This document shows positions 1-9,608 of a DNA stretch of 64,000 nt, one piece after another; the first letter of the stretch is position 1; every line of letters starts with the position of its first letter. A program made the translations under genes and the position numbers. The stretch comes from Chitinophaga parva (GTDB taxonomy: Bacteria > Bacteroidota > Bacteroidia > Chitinophagales > Chitinophagaceae), in NCBI RefSeq assembly GCF_003071345.1, contig NZ_QCYK01000002.1, positions 1,674,001-1,738,000 of the forward strand. The letters run 5' to 3'. Below the pieces are notes generated by a model. The model did no database searches, was not told where the DNA came from, and saw only the letters and a program-made list of their open reading frames with translations.

Positions 1-2793
1 ATCAATGACGGCCTGTCTGTGACGGACCTGGAATTTGACTACAGCACCAATGCGGACGACAAGTACAATGAAGTGGTACGGGAACTGAACAGCATCCGCA
101 CCACCCTGCCGGAAGCCCTACTGAGCCTGGATGTGAAGAAGGCGGAGTCGTCCAATGTGAATACTTACCAGCTGGCACTGGTGAGCCAGCGCGCCACTTA
201 CAAACAACTCTGGGATGTGGCAGATGCACTCAAAACCCAGCTGGAAAAAGTAAAGGAGCTGAAGAAAGTGGAGATCCACGGCTATCCACAGCAGCAGATC
301 CGCGTATCGGTAGACCTGGAAAAAATGGCCCAGCAGCATTTGTCGCTACCCCGCATCATCGCTGCGTTACAGGCTGGGGCACAGAACATTCCCGGTGGCA
401 GTATTGACGCTGGTGGTAAGAAGTTCAACATCAAAACAAACGGTGATTATACCAGCATCGATGATATCCGCAACACGGTGATCGCTGCTGCCGGTGATAA
501 GATGGTGCTCCTCGGCGACATTGCCGATGTACGCATGGATGATGAAGAACCCAGCTACCTGGCGCGTTTCAACGGACAGCGTTGCGTGTACATCACGGCT
601 AACGAGAAAGAGCGTACGAATATCCTGGCTAATAACAAAGCGGTAGAGCCCCTGATCAGCGCGTTTAAGAAAACACTGCCGGGCAACATGGCCCTGTACG
701 AAGGTTTTGTACAGGCCCAGGATGTACAGAAGCGGCTGTCTCACTTTGGGCGCGATTTTATCATTGCCATTCTCCTCGTGGCGGTTACCCTTATCCCGCT
801 GGGCTGGCGTGCATCTTCCGTGGTGATGATCTCTATCCCGTTGTCTATTGCCATTGGCTTATTTATGCTGCAGATGCTGGGTTACACCATTAACCAGTTA
901 AGCATTGTAGGCATGGTGGTAGCTTTAGGCCTGCTGGTGGACGATAGTATTGTGGTGATCGAGAACATAGAACGTTACCTGCGCCAGGGCGCCACCCCGC
1001 TGCGTGCCGCGATAGACGCCACGAAGCAGATCAGTGTAGCAGTAGTAGGATGTACAGCTATCCTTATTGTAAGTTTTTTACCCATCCTGTTCCTGCCGGA
1101 AGGCGCAGGTGATTTTATCCGCAGCCTGCCCATGGCCGTGGTGACCACCGTGATCGCATCGCTGTTTGTTTCACTCACCATCGTGCCCTTTCTGTCCCGC
1201 CTTATTTTGCGCCCGCATGCACACCCGGAGGGTAATATTGTGCTGCGCAAGCTGCAGCAACTGATCAATGGTTCTTACCGCCGCCTGCTAAACAGGGCCC
1301 TTGCAAAACCTTACTGGACGCTGGGTTTCGCGGTTACACTGTTCATTGCGGCGTGTATGTTGTTCAAGGTGGTGGGCTTCGGGTTGTTCCCGCGTTCTGA
1401 AAAGCCCATGTTCCTGGTGAATATTGAAACACCCCTGGGCACCAGCCTGGATAAAACGGATAGCGTGGCCCGTTTTGTAGAAGCGGAACTGCGCCGGCAC
1501 CCGGATATACAGAACGTATTTTCCAACACCGGCAAGGGCAACCCCGCCGTGTATTACAACCAGGCGCAGCACAGTGAGGCTTCCAATTTTGCACAGTTGT
1601 TCATCCGCCTGCACCCGCTGGAAGTGCCGGAGATGGAACGTTTGGTAGATACCCTGCGCGGCCGTTTTGACCACTATGCAGATGCAAAGATCGAAGTGAA
1701 ACAATTTGAACAAGGTCCCCTGCAGGAAGCACCTATTGCCATCCGCCTGTTTGGAGATAACCTGGATACTTTGCGCAACCTCAGCGGCCGCGTGGAAGAG
1801 CTGATGCACCGCACCCCGGGTACCATCTACGTGAATAACCCGCTGCAAACGTATAAAACAGACCTGCACCTGCAGATCAATAAAGACAAAGCCGCGCTGC
1901 TGGGCATCCAGACCAGTGATATAGACCGCATGGTGCGCATGGGCATAGCCGGCCTGAATGTGGCGCAGTATAAAGACGAGAAGGGAGATAACTACTTTAT
2001 CAACGTATCATTGCCCCGCGACCAGCACCAGACGCTGGACGCCTTTAACAAGATCTATATTCCCACGCCGGCCGGCGCCATGGTACCGCTCAACCAGCTG
2101 GCCACCCTGGAGTTTGAGACGTCCGTGCCCCAGATCAAGCATTATAATAAGAACCGCTATGCACTGGTGACCAGCTTTGTGAAGAACGGGTTTAACACCG
2201 CAGTGACCACGCAAAAGATCGAAGAAGGACTGAAGGCAATGCAATTCCCTAACGGCTACGGCTATATGATGGCGGGCGAAGTGGAAAGCAGCCAGGAAAG
2301 CTTTGGCAACCTGGGCACCATCATCGTGATCACCATCTTTGCTTTCCTGGGCATCCTGCTGCTGGAATTCAAGACCTTCAAAAGCACACTGATCGTGCTG
2401 TCTGTGATCCCCCTGGGTATTGTGGGCACAGTGGCCATCCTGCTCATTACCGGCAATACACTTTCCTTCATTTCCGTGATCGGCATCATCGCACTGGCAG
2501 GCATTGAAGTGAAGAACAGCATCCTGCTGGTAGACTATACTAACCAGCTCAGAGCCGGCGGCATGGGGCTGGACGAGGCCATCCAGGAAGCAGGGGAGAC
2601 GCGCTTTTTGCCTATCATCCTCACCACGCTTACCGCCATTGGCGGCCTTATTCCCCTGGTGCTGGAACGCAGCCCACTGTACTCACCGCTTGCATGGGTA
2701 CTGGTGGGAGGCCTGATCAGTTCTACCGTACTTACCCGCCTGGTAACACCGGTGATGTACAAACTGCTCAAACCAAAGGTGCACCACGATTAA
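1..2793 (+). CDS. RND efflux transporter permease (AcrB/HAE1-like), 5' end outside window
   Basis: Inner-membrane resistance-nodulation-division pump that should export drugs or other amphiphiles using the proton gradient, with a periplasmic adaptor and outer-membrane channel. The frame is open from base 1; the GTG at 19 is internal, and about 100 residues are missing compared with the usual ~1,020-1,050. Visible marks are two repeated halves of membrane helices and porter loops, the helix-4 acid pair in GLLVDDSIVVIEN (bases ~928-966) and the helix-10 lysine in GIEVKNSILLVDY. These are the AcrB D407/D408 and K940 positions, so proton relay looks intact. The adaptor and channel genes are not visible and probably lie upstream. 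A hairpin terminator follows. The substrate cannot be read from sequence. Confidence 0.93.
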   Translation: MNDGLSVTDLEFDYSTNADDKYNEVVRELNSIRTTLPEALLSLDVKKAESSNVNTYQLALVSQRATYKQLWDVADALKTQLEKVKELKKVEIHGYPQQQIRVSVDLEKMAQQHLSLPRIIAALQAGAQNIPGGSIDAGGKKFNIKTNGDYTSIDDIRNTVIAAAGDKMVLLGDIADVRMDDEEPSYLARFNGQRCVYITANEKERTNILANNKAVEPLISAFKKTLPGNMALYEGFVQAQDVQKRLSHFGRDFIIAILLVAVTLIPLGWRASSVVMISIPLSIAIGLFMLQMLGYTINQLSIVGMVVALGLLVDDSIVVIENIERYLRQGATPLRAAIDATKQISVAVVGCTAILIVSFLPILFLPEGAGDFIRSLPMAVVTTVIASLFVSLTIVPFLSRLILRPHAHPEGNIVLRKLQQLINGSYRRLLNRALAKPYWTLGFAVTLFIAACMLFKVVGFGLFPRSEKPMFLVNIETPLGTSLDKTDSVARFVEAELRRHPDIQNVFSNTGKGNPAVYYNQAQHSEASNFAQLFIRLHPLEVPEMERLVDTLRGRFDHYADAKIEVKQFEQGPLQEAPIAIRLFGDNLDTLRNLSGRVEELMHRTPGTIYVNNPLQTYKTDLHLQINKDKAALLGIQTSDIDRMVRMGIAGLNVAQYKDEKGDNYFINVSLPRDQHQTLDAFNKIYIPTPAGAMVPLNQLATLEFETSVPQIKHYNKNRYALVTSFVKNGFNTAVTTQKIEEGLKAMQFPNGYGYMMAGEVESSQESFGNLGTIIVITIFAFLGILLLEFKTFKSTLIVLSVIPLGIVGTVAILLITGNTLSFISVIGIIALAGIEVKNSILLVDYTNQLRAGGMGLDEAIQEAGETRFLPIILTTLTAIGGLIPLVLERSPLYSPLAWVLVGGLISSTVLTRLVTPVMYKLLKPKVHHD

Positions 2794-3117
2794 TTTTTTC
2801 TTAAGTCTTACGGGCGGTGTTCGTAGTGTGTGATGCGACGGATGTTTGCTGGCTTGCCGGTGAATGTCCGTCGCTGTTTTTGGTAAGTGCTTTATTTATA
2901 AAACTATTGATATATTGGAATAAATTATATATAAAATGATTTAATGTAATTCAGGTAAACGTTAGCTGTTAAAAGCCTGGAATAGGCCACTGGTAAAGGT
3001 TGCAGGGCACTAAAAAAATTTACCTACAACTATGATGTAATATAAAATTCACTATCTTGAGCCTGCCAATTTGAAGAAACAAATTGCCGGGAGGGCTGAC
3101 GCTAGAATTACTAACCT
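2794..3117. other. Intergenic gap between RND gene and small membrane protein
   Basis: Apart from the terminator at 2835-2880, the gap is AT-rich and has no convincing reading frame. TATCTTGA at 3053-3060 resembles the Bacteroidetes -7 box and would put transcription start about 50 bases before the ATG at 3118. No matching TTTG lies 19 bases upstream, so this promoter is weakly supported. Confidence 0.4.
2835..2880 (+). terminator. Rho-independent terminator after the RND gene
   Basis: GCGACGGA (2835-2842) pairs with TCCGTCGC (2867-2874) and TGTTTTTGG follows. It lies 41 bases past the RND stop codon. Confidence 0.6.
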
Positions 3118-3411
3118 ATGTCGGATATCATTGCAGATTACCTGATTGCCTGCGTAGTTTTTGTTTTCATTTTTATGGTGGTGGCACTGCTGATGGTGGG
3201 CCGTTTGCAGGCGCCCGCCCATTCACACATCAAGTTTGACTGGTACCGTCGTGTAAACAGCAAGGCGCTGCGGGGCTACATGGTAGCTACGGACGATGTG
3301 GCTGAAAAACGCAAGGTGCGCACCGCGCTGCTCTTCCTGAAAGCCGCGGATCTTCTGGGCCTGTCCATGATAGGGATGGCCATTGTACAGCTGGTGACCC
3401 AGTTTTCCTGA
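3118..3411 (+). CDS. Small membrane protein of unknown function, 97 aa
   Basis: I do not recognise a family. The protein has a long N-terminal hydrophobic stretch (about residues 8-29), a basic and polar middle rich in Lys/Arg (about 40-70), and a second hydrophobic segment at the C-terminus (about 75-95). This suggests a two-helix inner-membrane protein with a loop of some 45 residues. No cysteines form a motif and no catalytic signature is seen. It stands alone between two terminator regions, with the convergent FGE-like gene 64 bases downstream. The ATG follows an A-rich leader typical of the phylum. Confidence 0.65.
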   Translation: MSDIIADYLIACVVFVFIFMVVALLMVGRLQAPAHSHIKFDWYRRVNSKALRGYMVATDDVAEKRKVRTALLFLKAADLLGLSMIGMAIVQLVTQFS

Positions 3412-3475
3412 TCTCTTTTTCCTGGTTTTACAGTGCTAACGGTGATGGGCACACGCTGAGGGTGTGCTTTTTTCC

Positions 3476-4702
3476 CTATTTCATTGCTACCAGCTTCATA
3501 CTGCTCCTCCAATCACCATCACTCATCACCGCCCGGAACCCCGTATGGTTCTCTCCCGTATACGGATCTGTTTTCATCCGTGCAGAAGGCCGGTAGCTGG
3601 CGCAGTAATTAATATTGCACAAAAAGCTGCCGCCGCGGATTACTTTCTTTTGTGCATAAGGCTCGTCCGGGTCATAAGCATCTTTAGGGCCCAGCGGATC
3701 AGTGACGCCGGCTTGGCTCTTCGCGTACGTGTCTGGCCGGTACCAGTCACTGCACCATTCCCACACATTCCCGATCATATCATAGAGCCCATAACGGTTA
3801 GGGCTATACGACATTACCGGTGCACTTAGTTCATAGCCATCGCGTTTGTAGTTTTTGTAAGGAAACTCCCCTTCCCAGAGGTTGGCGCGGATGTTAGTAG
3901 CGGAAGGCGCATCATCACCCCACTCAAATTCTTTGCCTTCCAGGCCGCCCCGGCAGGCGTACTCCCATTCCGCTTCGCTGGGCAGGCGCTTGTGGGCCCA
4001 TTTGCAATAGGCCAGGGCATCGTACCAGCATACCTGGGTGACGGGATGGTTGTCAAACTGCGCGGTGCTCCATACATCGCTCTGCGGGCCGTTGGGGTGG
4101 CGCCAGTTGGCTCCCGGTACGTAGCGCCACCAGCGGGCGTAGTTGTCCAGCGGCACGGGGCCATCTGTCTGGGTAAATACCATACCACCCGGCACCAGGG
4201 TGCCAGGCGCGGGCTCCGGTGTGCCGGGTGGCAGTTGTTGTTTCAGCTGGTCCCACTGCGGGGTTTTCTCTGCTTCAGTTATAAAGCCGGTGGCCTTTAC
4301 AAAGCGTTTAAATTCCCCCACGGTGATCTCCGTTTTATCCATCCAGAAGCCCAGGATCTTTACGGCATGCAGGGGAAATTCATCCTTACGCGCTTCTCCG
4401 CCCACACCGCCCATGGTATAGGTGCCGGCGGGGATCCACACCATGCCGGCGGGCCAGGGTCTGGCCGGCCAGTGGGTCGTATCGAGTACAATTTTTTCCG
4501 TGGCGGATGGCCCGGCTACCAACTGGCTGCTGCTACCTTTGCCGGCTGCCTGTATCATGGCAGAGCGGGAGGCAGGGTTGATGCATTCCACGCCGGAAGC
4601 GGTTTTGCCGCTGGAATCAATGTTGGTAGTTTTGGAAGAAGGATGATGGCAACCACCTGCCAGTATCGCGGCTATTGCAAGCCAGATGTGTTGTCGGTGC
4701 AT
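3476..4702 (-). CDS. Exported formylglycine-generating-enzyme (SUMF1)-like lipoprotein
   Basis: The SUMF1/FGE fold oxidises a cysteine of sulfatases to formylglycine; in Bacteroidetes the same fold also serves non-catalytic roles such as the gliding proteins GldJ/GldK. I start at the ATG ending at 4702, because MHRQHIWLAIAAILAGGC is a clear lipoprotein signal with lipobox AGGC; the frame runs open 99 bases further but with no signal-like sequence. About 408 residues. Fold marks include GMVWIPAGTYTMGG, RLPSEAEWEYACRGG, GLYDMIGNVWEWCSDW and a C-terminal GGSFLCNINYC. That last motif keeps both cysteines of the human FGE active pair (C336/C341) in the same context, arguing for real oxidase activity. 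No sulfatase is encoded nearby. A NUDIX gene precedes it on the same strand, 95 bases away. Confidence 0.85.
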   Translation of the reverse strand: MHRQHIWLAIAAILAGGCHHPSSKTTNIDSSGKTASGVECINPASRSAMIQAAGKGSSSQLVAGPSATEKIVLDTTHWPARPWPAGMVWIPAGTYTMGGVGGEARKDEFPLHAVKILGFWMDKTEITVGEFKRFVKATGFITEAEKTPQWDQLKQQLPPGTPEPAPGTLVPGGMVFTQTDGPVPLDNYARWWRYVPGANWRHPNGPQSDVWSTAQFDNHPVTQVCWYDALAYCKWAHKRLPSEAEWEYACRGGLEGKEFEWGDDAPSATNIRANLWEGEFPYKNYKRDGYELSAPVMSYSPNRYGLYDMIGNVWEWCSDWYRPDTYAKSQAGVTDPLGPKDAYDPDEPYAQKKVIRGGSFLCNINYCASYRPSARMKTDPYTGENHTGFRAVMSDGDWRSSMKLVAMK

Positions 4703-4797
4703 GGATCTTAAAAATGAAGGGCTGAAAAATTGGCAACAATGGTGGTGTTTGTTGCACGGCAGCAGCAAGATAGCAAATCCATCGCTGGCATGCAAGT

Positions 4798-5253
4798 TCA
4801 CACCTTTTGCGCCAGCTCATCGAGCAAGGGGAGCTGGGCGGGCAATAGCTTTTCACGGGCTGCCGCCAGCGTGTACCAGGCCGCCTTGTCGATCTCCGGG
4901 AAGCTTTGCTGTCTTCCGGAGCGCGCAGGCCATTCTATCGAAAACGTGTTAGGGCGGATTTTGTTCACATCCAGCTGCCCCTCGCAGGCATAGGCCTGCA
5001 CTATTTTGCCGGCTTTCTGCCTTACCGGGGTAAGGGGCAGCAGCTTACCGGTGAGGGGCTGGCCGGTTTCTTCTTCAAATTCCCGCCGGGCGGCGGTTTC
5101 AGGATCTTCGTTGTCTTCATATTCCCCTTTGGGGATGCTCCAGGCGCCGGCATCCCTGCGGGCCCAGAAGGGACCGCCCGGGTGCACCAGGAGTACTTCC
5201 AGCATATGGGCCTGGTAGCGGTAAAGAAGAATGCCGGCGCTGTGTCTGGGCAT
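4798..5253 (-). CDS. NUDIX hydrolase, 151 aa
   Basis: NUDIX pyrophosphohydrolases cut nucleoside diphosphates linked to another moiety and need Mg2+. The full box is visible: GEYEDNEDPETAARREFEEE followed by TG, which fits G-x5-E-x7-REUxEExGU exactly. The N-terminus MPRHSAGILLYRY and HPGGPFWARRDAGAWSIPKG are typical of the small MutT/diadenosine-polyphosphate subgroup. Substrate is not predictable. It precedes the FGE-like lipoprotein on the same strand, so co-transcription is possible but no functional link is evident. ATG at 5253. Confidence 0.85.
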   Translation of the reverse strand: MPRHSAGILLYRYQAHMLEVLLVHPGGPFWARRDAGAWSIPKGEYEDNEDPETAARREFEEETGQPLTGKLLPLTPVRQKAGKIVQAYACEGQLDVNKIRPNTFSIEWPARSGRQQSFPEIDKAAWYTLAAAREKLLPAQLPLLDELAQKV

Positions 5254-5558
5254 AACGGTGTTTTAGTCTGGTGTGAAGATATATCAAAAAGGATTCCTGC
5301 CTTCCGCAGCGCATTGGCCGCAGGCGCGGCCCACCTGATAATAATTATTTAGCATGCATTAACAACTGCTTAACTAATATTTGAGCTACCTTGGTGGTCT
5401 ATAAAGTTAACGGACGTACGATTTTTTATTCATAACCTTGCCACTTTGCCAACAGACAGGCGCCTTACCCGGCGCCTGTTTTTATTTGGCACGGCCTGTG
5501 CTGTTTTCCCATTCCGGTTATCCGATACCTGTTACCACAGCATTAGCATTGATTCTGT
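5254..5558. other. Divergent intergenic region with terminator-like leader hairpin
   Basis: Lies between the divergent NUDIX gene (-) and hybrid kinase gene (+). It holds a -7-like TACCTTGG at 5387-5394 and the strong hairpin at 5456-5487, which is listed separately. No reading frame is convincing. Confidence 0.5.
5456..5487 (+). terminator. Strong hairpin plus T-run in the leader of the hybrid kinase gene
   Basis: ACAGGCGCC (5456-5464), loop TTACCC, GGCGCCTGT (5471-5479), then TTTTATTT. This is a textbook intrinsic terminator on the + strand, but no + strand gene ends upstream; the neighbour to the left runs the other way. It could be an attenuator in the kinase 5' leader or the end of a short RNA starting near 5400. 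Confidence 0.6.
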
Positions 5559-8500
5559 ATGAGAAAATTTTTCAGGAAACTTCCGCTTCATATCAAATTG
5601 TCCCTGGTGGTGCTCGTGCCCCTGGGCTGCATGGTCTATTTCGCCATACAACTGCTGCTGCGGCAAACCGGCGAAGTGCACAGCATGCAAAAGCTCCAGG
5701 AGGGGGTGCAGGAGTCCGTGGCGATCATGAAGATCGTGGACGAAGTGCAGCAGGAGCGCCGCTTTACAGTAAGTTATTTTATGTCGCCTACCGGCAATGC
5801 CAATGACCTGCTGCTGCAACGCGCCCGCACAGATGCCGCCATCCGTGCGCTGGAGGGCCAGGTGTCCATGGCGCCGGCTAATTTTGAGCGCAATTCCCTG
5901 CTCTCGCTCCTGGCAGGTAAGCGCAGGCAGATCGATAATAATGAGCTGGATCAGCGCGCCGCCATGAGCTTTTTTACAGCGCTCATTTTGCGGCTGAACA
6001 GCCTCACCATCAATACCCTGCCGGACATGCCCGCCGCACGCACCATCAATCCCCGCCTGCGTGCAGAGTCGTTGCTGTCGCAAATGACCACTTACCTGAA
6101 CATTATGCGGCTGGACCTCTACATGCTCCTTATCCAGCGCCAGGCCGATGCCAGTGATATAGAGCAGATGGGCACCAGCCTCGCTATTTATAAATCATTA
6201 CTGGCCCAGTTCAATGAGCAGTCCCCGGCCGATGCGCAGCGCGACCTGCACCGTATTACGGAAAGCGCCAGTTACCGCGCTACTATGGCGGTGATCGACA
6301 ATTTTGTGCAGGACCGCCACCTGGACCTGGCCATGACGCCGGATGCCTGGTGGAATGACTCAGAAGTGAGCCTGCACCCGCTCAAAGAGGTGGAGCAGTC
6401 ACTGGTAGCGGCCATCAGCGACAGTGCCGCACATATTTATGAAAGCCAGCTGGTGGTGCGCAACCGCAGCATTGCCGTACTGGTGCTGCTGGTAGCGCTG
6501 GGCATTTACATTATCAGCGTTACCCTGCGCAATATGGCCAGCCAGCTCCGGGAACTGGAGGAGGCGGCAGGCCGGATTGCCCGCGGCGCCACCGGTGTGA
6601 AACTGCCGGTGTACACGCGCGATTCCATCGGCCAGTTATCCAAAGCCTTTGCACAGATAGACCAGAACAATGCCCACCTGGCGGCAGCAGCAGCGCAGAT
6701 AGGGCAGGGGCACTTCAATGTGCTCATCAGCCCCCGCAGCCAGGAAGATGTGCTGGGCCACGCCCTGGTGCACATGCGCAACGATCTGAAGGCCTACCAT
6801 GAACATAATGAGCACACCATCTGGGTGCAGCAGGGTATTAATGACCTCAATGATAAACTGATCAGCGAAGGTGACATGCATTCCCTCAGCAACCTGGCCC
6901 TGCAAAGCCTGGTGCAGTACCTGCAGGCGCAGGTGGGCGTGCTGTATGTGCGGGAGCAGGATTGGCTGCACCTGTACGCCGGTTATGGGCTTAATGACCG
7001 CGTGCCTGCCCCGCAACAAATAGCCATGGGCAGCACGCTGCTGGGCGAGGCGGCCCGGCACCAGCAAACCATGCAGCTGGAACAGCATGCAGATGCCTTT
7101 ATGAACGTAAGCAGCGCCACGCAGGAAGCCGTGCCGGCACACACGCTCATCGTGCCGCTGGTACATAACCGGCGGGTGGAAGGCGTGGTGGAACTGGGTG
7201 CCATGCATCCCTTCGCTGATGCCGCTTTGGAGTACATCAAAGAAGCGGCATCGCGCATTGCCGTTGCCCTGCAAACAGCGCGCAGCCGCCAGCGCCTGCA
7301 GGAACTGCTGGAAGAAACACAGGCCCAATCCGAAGAGCTGCAAACCCAGCACAGTGAACTGGAAGCGCTGAATACGGAGCTGTCATTGCAGGCACAGAAA
7401 CTGGAGGCATCGGACGAGGAGCTGCGTGTGCAACAGGAAGAATTGCAGCAGAGCAATGCAGAACTGGAAGAACGCAGCCGCCTGCTGGAAGAAAAGAACG
7501 AAGTGATCACCGCGCGCAATTTGGACATACAAAGGCAGTCCGAGGCACTGGCGCAAAGCACCCGCTACAAATCTGAGTTCATGGCCAATATGAGCCACGA
7601 ACTGCGTACCCCGCTCAATTCCATCCTGCTGCTTTCCCGCCTGCTGGAAGAAAACAATGATGGCAACCTTTCCGCAGACCAGGTGGAATATGCACAGGTG
7701 ATCCTCAAAAGTGGCAAAGGATTGCTGACCCTCATAGATGAAATACTGGACCTGAGCAAAATTGAAAGCGGGCGCATGGAACTGGAATACCAACAGGTAA
7801 AACCCGCGCTGTTGCTGGAAGACCTGCAGGCCATTTATGAGCCGATGGCTAAGGAAAAAGGCCTGGACATGCATTGGGAAATACGTACCGGCACACCGGA
7901 ATACATCGACACAGACCGGCAACGCCTGGACCAGGTATTGAAAAACCTGCTGAGCAATGCGCTAAAATTTACCGCCAAAGGCAGCATTTCCCTGCAGGTG
8001 GCCGCACGGGGTGTAGACCGCATTGAGTTCCGGGTTATGGATACGGGTATTGGCATTGCCCCGGAAAAACAGGACGTGGTGTTTGAAGCATTCCGCCAGG
8101 CGGATGGCACCACGCGCCGCAAGTATGGTGGCACCGGCCTGGGGCTCAGCATCAGCCGCGAAATAGCCCGGTTGCTGGGTGGACATATTTCAGTAGAAAG
8201 TATCCCGGAGGAGGGTAGCACTTTCACGCTGGTGATACCTGTTGCCAGACCCGCTGCCATGGCCGATCCGGTAAGGGTGCAGCCTGCCGGCGAGGCAACG
8301 CTTTCCGAGCCTGCCCCCCTGGTGCAGCAGGCACACTTCATCACGGACTTTATCCCGGAGCCGGTGCCGGACGACCGCATTAACATTACGGCCACAGACA
8401 AAACGATCCTCATCATTGAAGACGATACCGCCTTTGCAAAATCACTGCTGGAATATACCCGCGCCCGCGGCTATAAAGGCCTGGTGGCGGTGCGCGGGGA

Positions 8501-9584
8501 CCAGGGCATACAACTGGCCAGGGAATTCCGTCCACAGGGCATCCTGCTGGACCTGATGCTGCCCGTGAAAGACGGGTGGGAAGTGATGGAAGCCCTGAAA
8601 AGTGACCCGGTAACGCGGCCCATTCCCGTGCACATGATGTCCAGTATGGAAATGAAAAAGGAAAGCCTGCACCGGGGCGCGGTGGATTTCATTAACAAGC
8701 CCGCGGCCTTTGACCAGCTGCAGGATGTGTTTGCGAAACTGGAATATGTTTTGAACAAGCATCCCAAGAAAGTGCTCATCGTGGAAGAGAATGCGCAGCA
8801 TGCCAAGGCACTGGCCTATTTCCTGGGCACGTACAACGTGAACACGGAGATCTGCCAGCAGATGGACGCTGGCCTTAAAGTGCTGCAACAGCAAGGCATT
8901 GATTGTGTGATCCTGGACATGGGCATACCAGATCCCCGGGCATACGAAACCCTGGAGGCTGTGAAATCCGGTGCGGGCATGGAAAACGTGCCGGTGATCA
9001 TCTTCACGGGCAAAAGCCTGAGCAAATCTGAAGAGCAGCGCATCCACCGTTATGCAGACTCCATCGTGGTAAAAACGGCCCATTCCTACCAGCGCATCCT
9101 GGATGAAGTGTCGCTGTTCCTGCACCTGGTGGAAGAGCGGGGCGGGCGCCCGGAAAGCGTGGCCGCTAAGGGCCGGGGCAATGGGTTGAATGAAGTGCTC
9201 AATGGTAAAACAGTGCTGGTGGCAGACGATGACGTGCGCAATATTTTTTCACTCACCAAATCACTGGAACAGCACCAGATGACCGTGCTTTCCGCCATAG
9301 ATGGCCAGGAAGCGCTGAACCAGCTGGACCAGCATAAAGTAGACATTGTGCTGATGGATATGATGATGCCGGAAATGGATGGGTACCAGACGATTGGCCA
9401 CATCCGCGCCAACCGTAAGCTCAAAAACCTGCCGGTAATAGCCGTTACCGCCAGGGCCATGATGGGCGACCGGGAGAAATGCATGGCCGCCGGCGCATCA
9501 GATTATATTTCCAAGCCTGTAGACGTGGATCAGTTGTTATCTTTGCTCCGGGTATGGCTATACGATAAGGGGCGGAAATATTAA
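5559..9584 (+). CDS. Hybrid sensor histidine kinase with HAMP, GAF-like region, kinase core and three receivers
   Basis: Membrane-bound phosphorelay kinase of 1,341 residues. Order seen: first helix (about 12-34), extracytoplasmic sensor (about 40-300, helical, nitrate-sensor-like), second helix (about 305-325), HAMP (about 326-380), GAF-like region (about 430-565), long Glu/Gln-rich coiled coil (about 565-670), HisKA with His680 in MSHELRTPLNSIL, HATPase with DTGIGIAPEKQ and GTGLGLSISREIA, then three REC domains with predicted phospho-acceptors near Asp998 (ILLDLMLPVKDG), Asp1120 (VILDMGIPD) and Asp1267 (VLMDMMMPEMDG). The middle receiver has EEN instead of the usual acidic DD pair and may be degenerate. 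It heads a cluster with a receiver, CheR and CheB; the next gene follows after 24 bases. The layout resembles large kinases that integrate CheB/CheR modules without flagellar chemotaxis. Signal unknown. Confidence 0.92.
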   Translation: MRKFFRKLPLHIKLSLVVLVPLGCMVYFAIQLLLRQTGEVHSMQKLQEGVQESVAIMKIVDEVQQERRFTVSYFMSPTGNANDLLLQRARTDAAIRALEGQVSMAPANFERNSLLSLLAGKRRQIDNNELDQRAAMSFFTALILRLNSLTINTLPDMPAARTINPRLRAESLLSQMTTYLNIMRLDLYMLLIQRQADASDIEQMGTSLAIYKSLLAQFNEQSPADAQRDLHRITESASYRATMAVIDNFVQDRHLDLAMTPDAWWNDSEVSLHPLKEVEQSLVAAISDSAAHIYESQLVVRNRSIAVLVLLVALGIYIISVTLRNMASQLRELEEAAGRIARGATGVKLPVYTRDSIGQLSKAFAQIDQNNAHLAAAAAQIGQGHFNVLISPRSQEDVLGHALVHMRNDLKAYHEHNEHTIWVQQGINDLNDKLISEGDMHSLSNLALQSLVQYLQAQVGVLYVREQDWLHLYAGYGLNDRVPAPQQIAMGSTLLGEAARHQQTMQLEQHADAFMNVSSATQEAVPAHTLIVPLVHNRRVEGVVELGAMHPFADAALEYIKEAASRIAVALQTARSRQRLQELLEETQAQSEELQTQHSELEALNTELSLQAQKLEASDEELRVQQEELQQSNAELEERSRLLEEKNEVITARNLDIQRQSEALAQSTRYKSEFMANMSHELRTPLNSILLLSRLLEENNDGNLSADQVEYAQVILKSGKGLLTLIDEILDLSKIESGRMELEYQQVKPALLLEDLQAIYEPMAKEKGLDMHWEIRTGTPEYIDTDRQRLDQVLKNLLSNALKFTAKGSISLQVAARGVDRIEFRVMDTGIGIAPEKQDVVFEAFRQADGTTRRKYGGTGLGLSISREIARLLGGHISVESIPEEGSTFTLVIPVARPAAMADPVRVQPAGEATLSEPAPLVQQAHFITDFIPEPVPDDRINITATDKTILIIEDDTAFAKSLLEYTRARGYKGLVAVRGDQGIQLAREFRPQGILLDLMLPVKDGWEVMEALKSDPVTRPIPVHMMSSMEMKKESLHRGAVDFINKPAAFDQLQDVFAKLEYVLNKHPKKVLIVEENAQHAKALAYFLGTYNVNTEICQQMDAGLKVLQQQGIDCVILDMGIPDPRAYETLEAVKSGAGMENVPVIIFTGKSLSKSEEQRIHRYADSIVVKTAHSYQRILDEVSLFLHLVEERGGRPESVAAKGRGNGLNEVLNGKTVLVADDDVRNIFSLTKSLEQHQMTVLSAIDGQEALNQLDQHKVDIVLMDMMMPEMDGYQTIGHIRANRKLKNLPVIAVTARAMMGDREKCMAAGASDYISKPVDVDQLLSLLRVWLYDKGRKY

Positions 9585-9606
9585 TCTATCAATCTAACAA
9601 TATAAC
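9583..9606 (+). repeat. Three-unit octamer repeat directly before the response regulator start
   Basis: AATCTATC, AATCTAAC, AATATAAC in tandem at 9583-9606, overlapping the preceding stop codon and ending two bases before the GTG start. It belongs to the period-8 family also seen before thrB, the CBS gene, the gluconate-dehydrogenase-like subunit and the second NUDIX gene. Confidence 0.6.
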
Positions 9607-9608
9607 CA

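Noticed and set aside
4703..4801. Upstream extension of the FGE-like gene
   Set aside because: The extra 33 residues would destroy a clear lipoprotein signal peptide that starts at the ATG at 4702.
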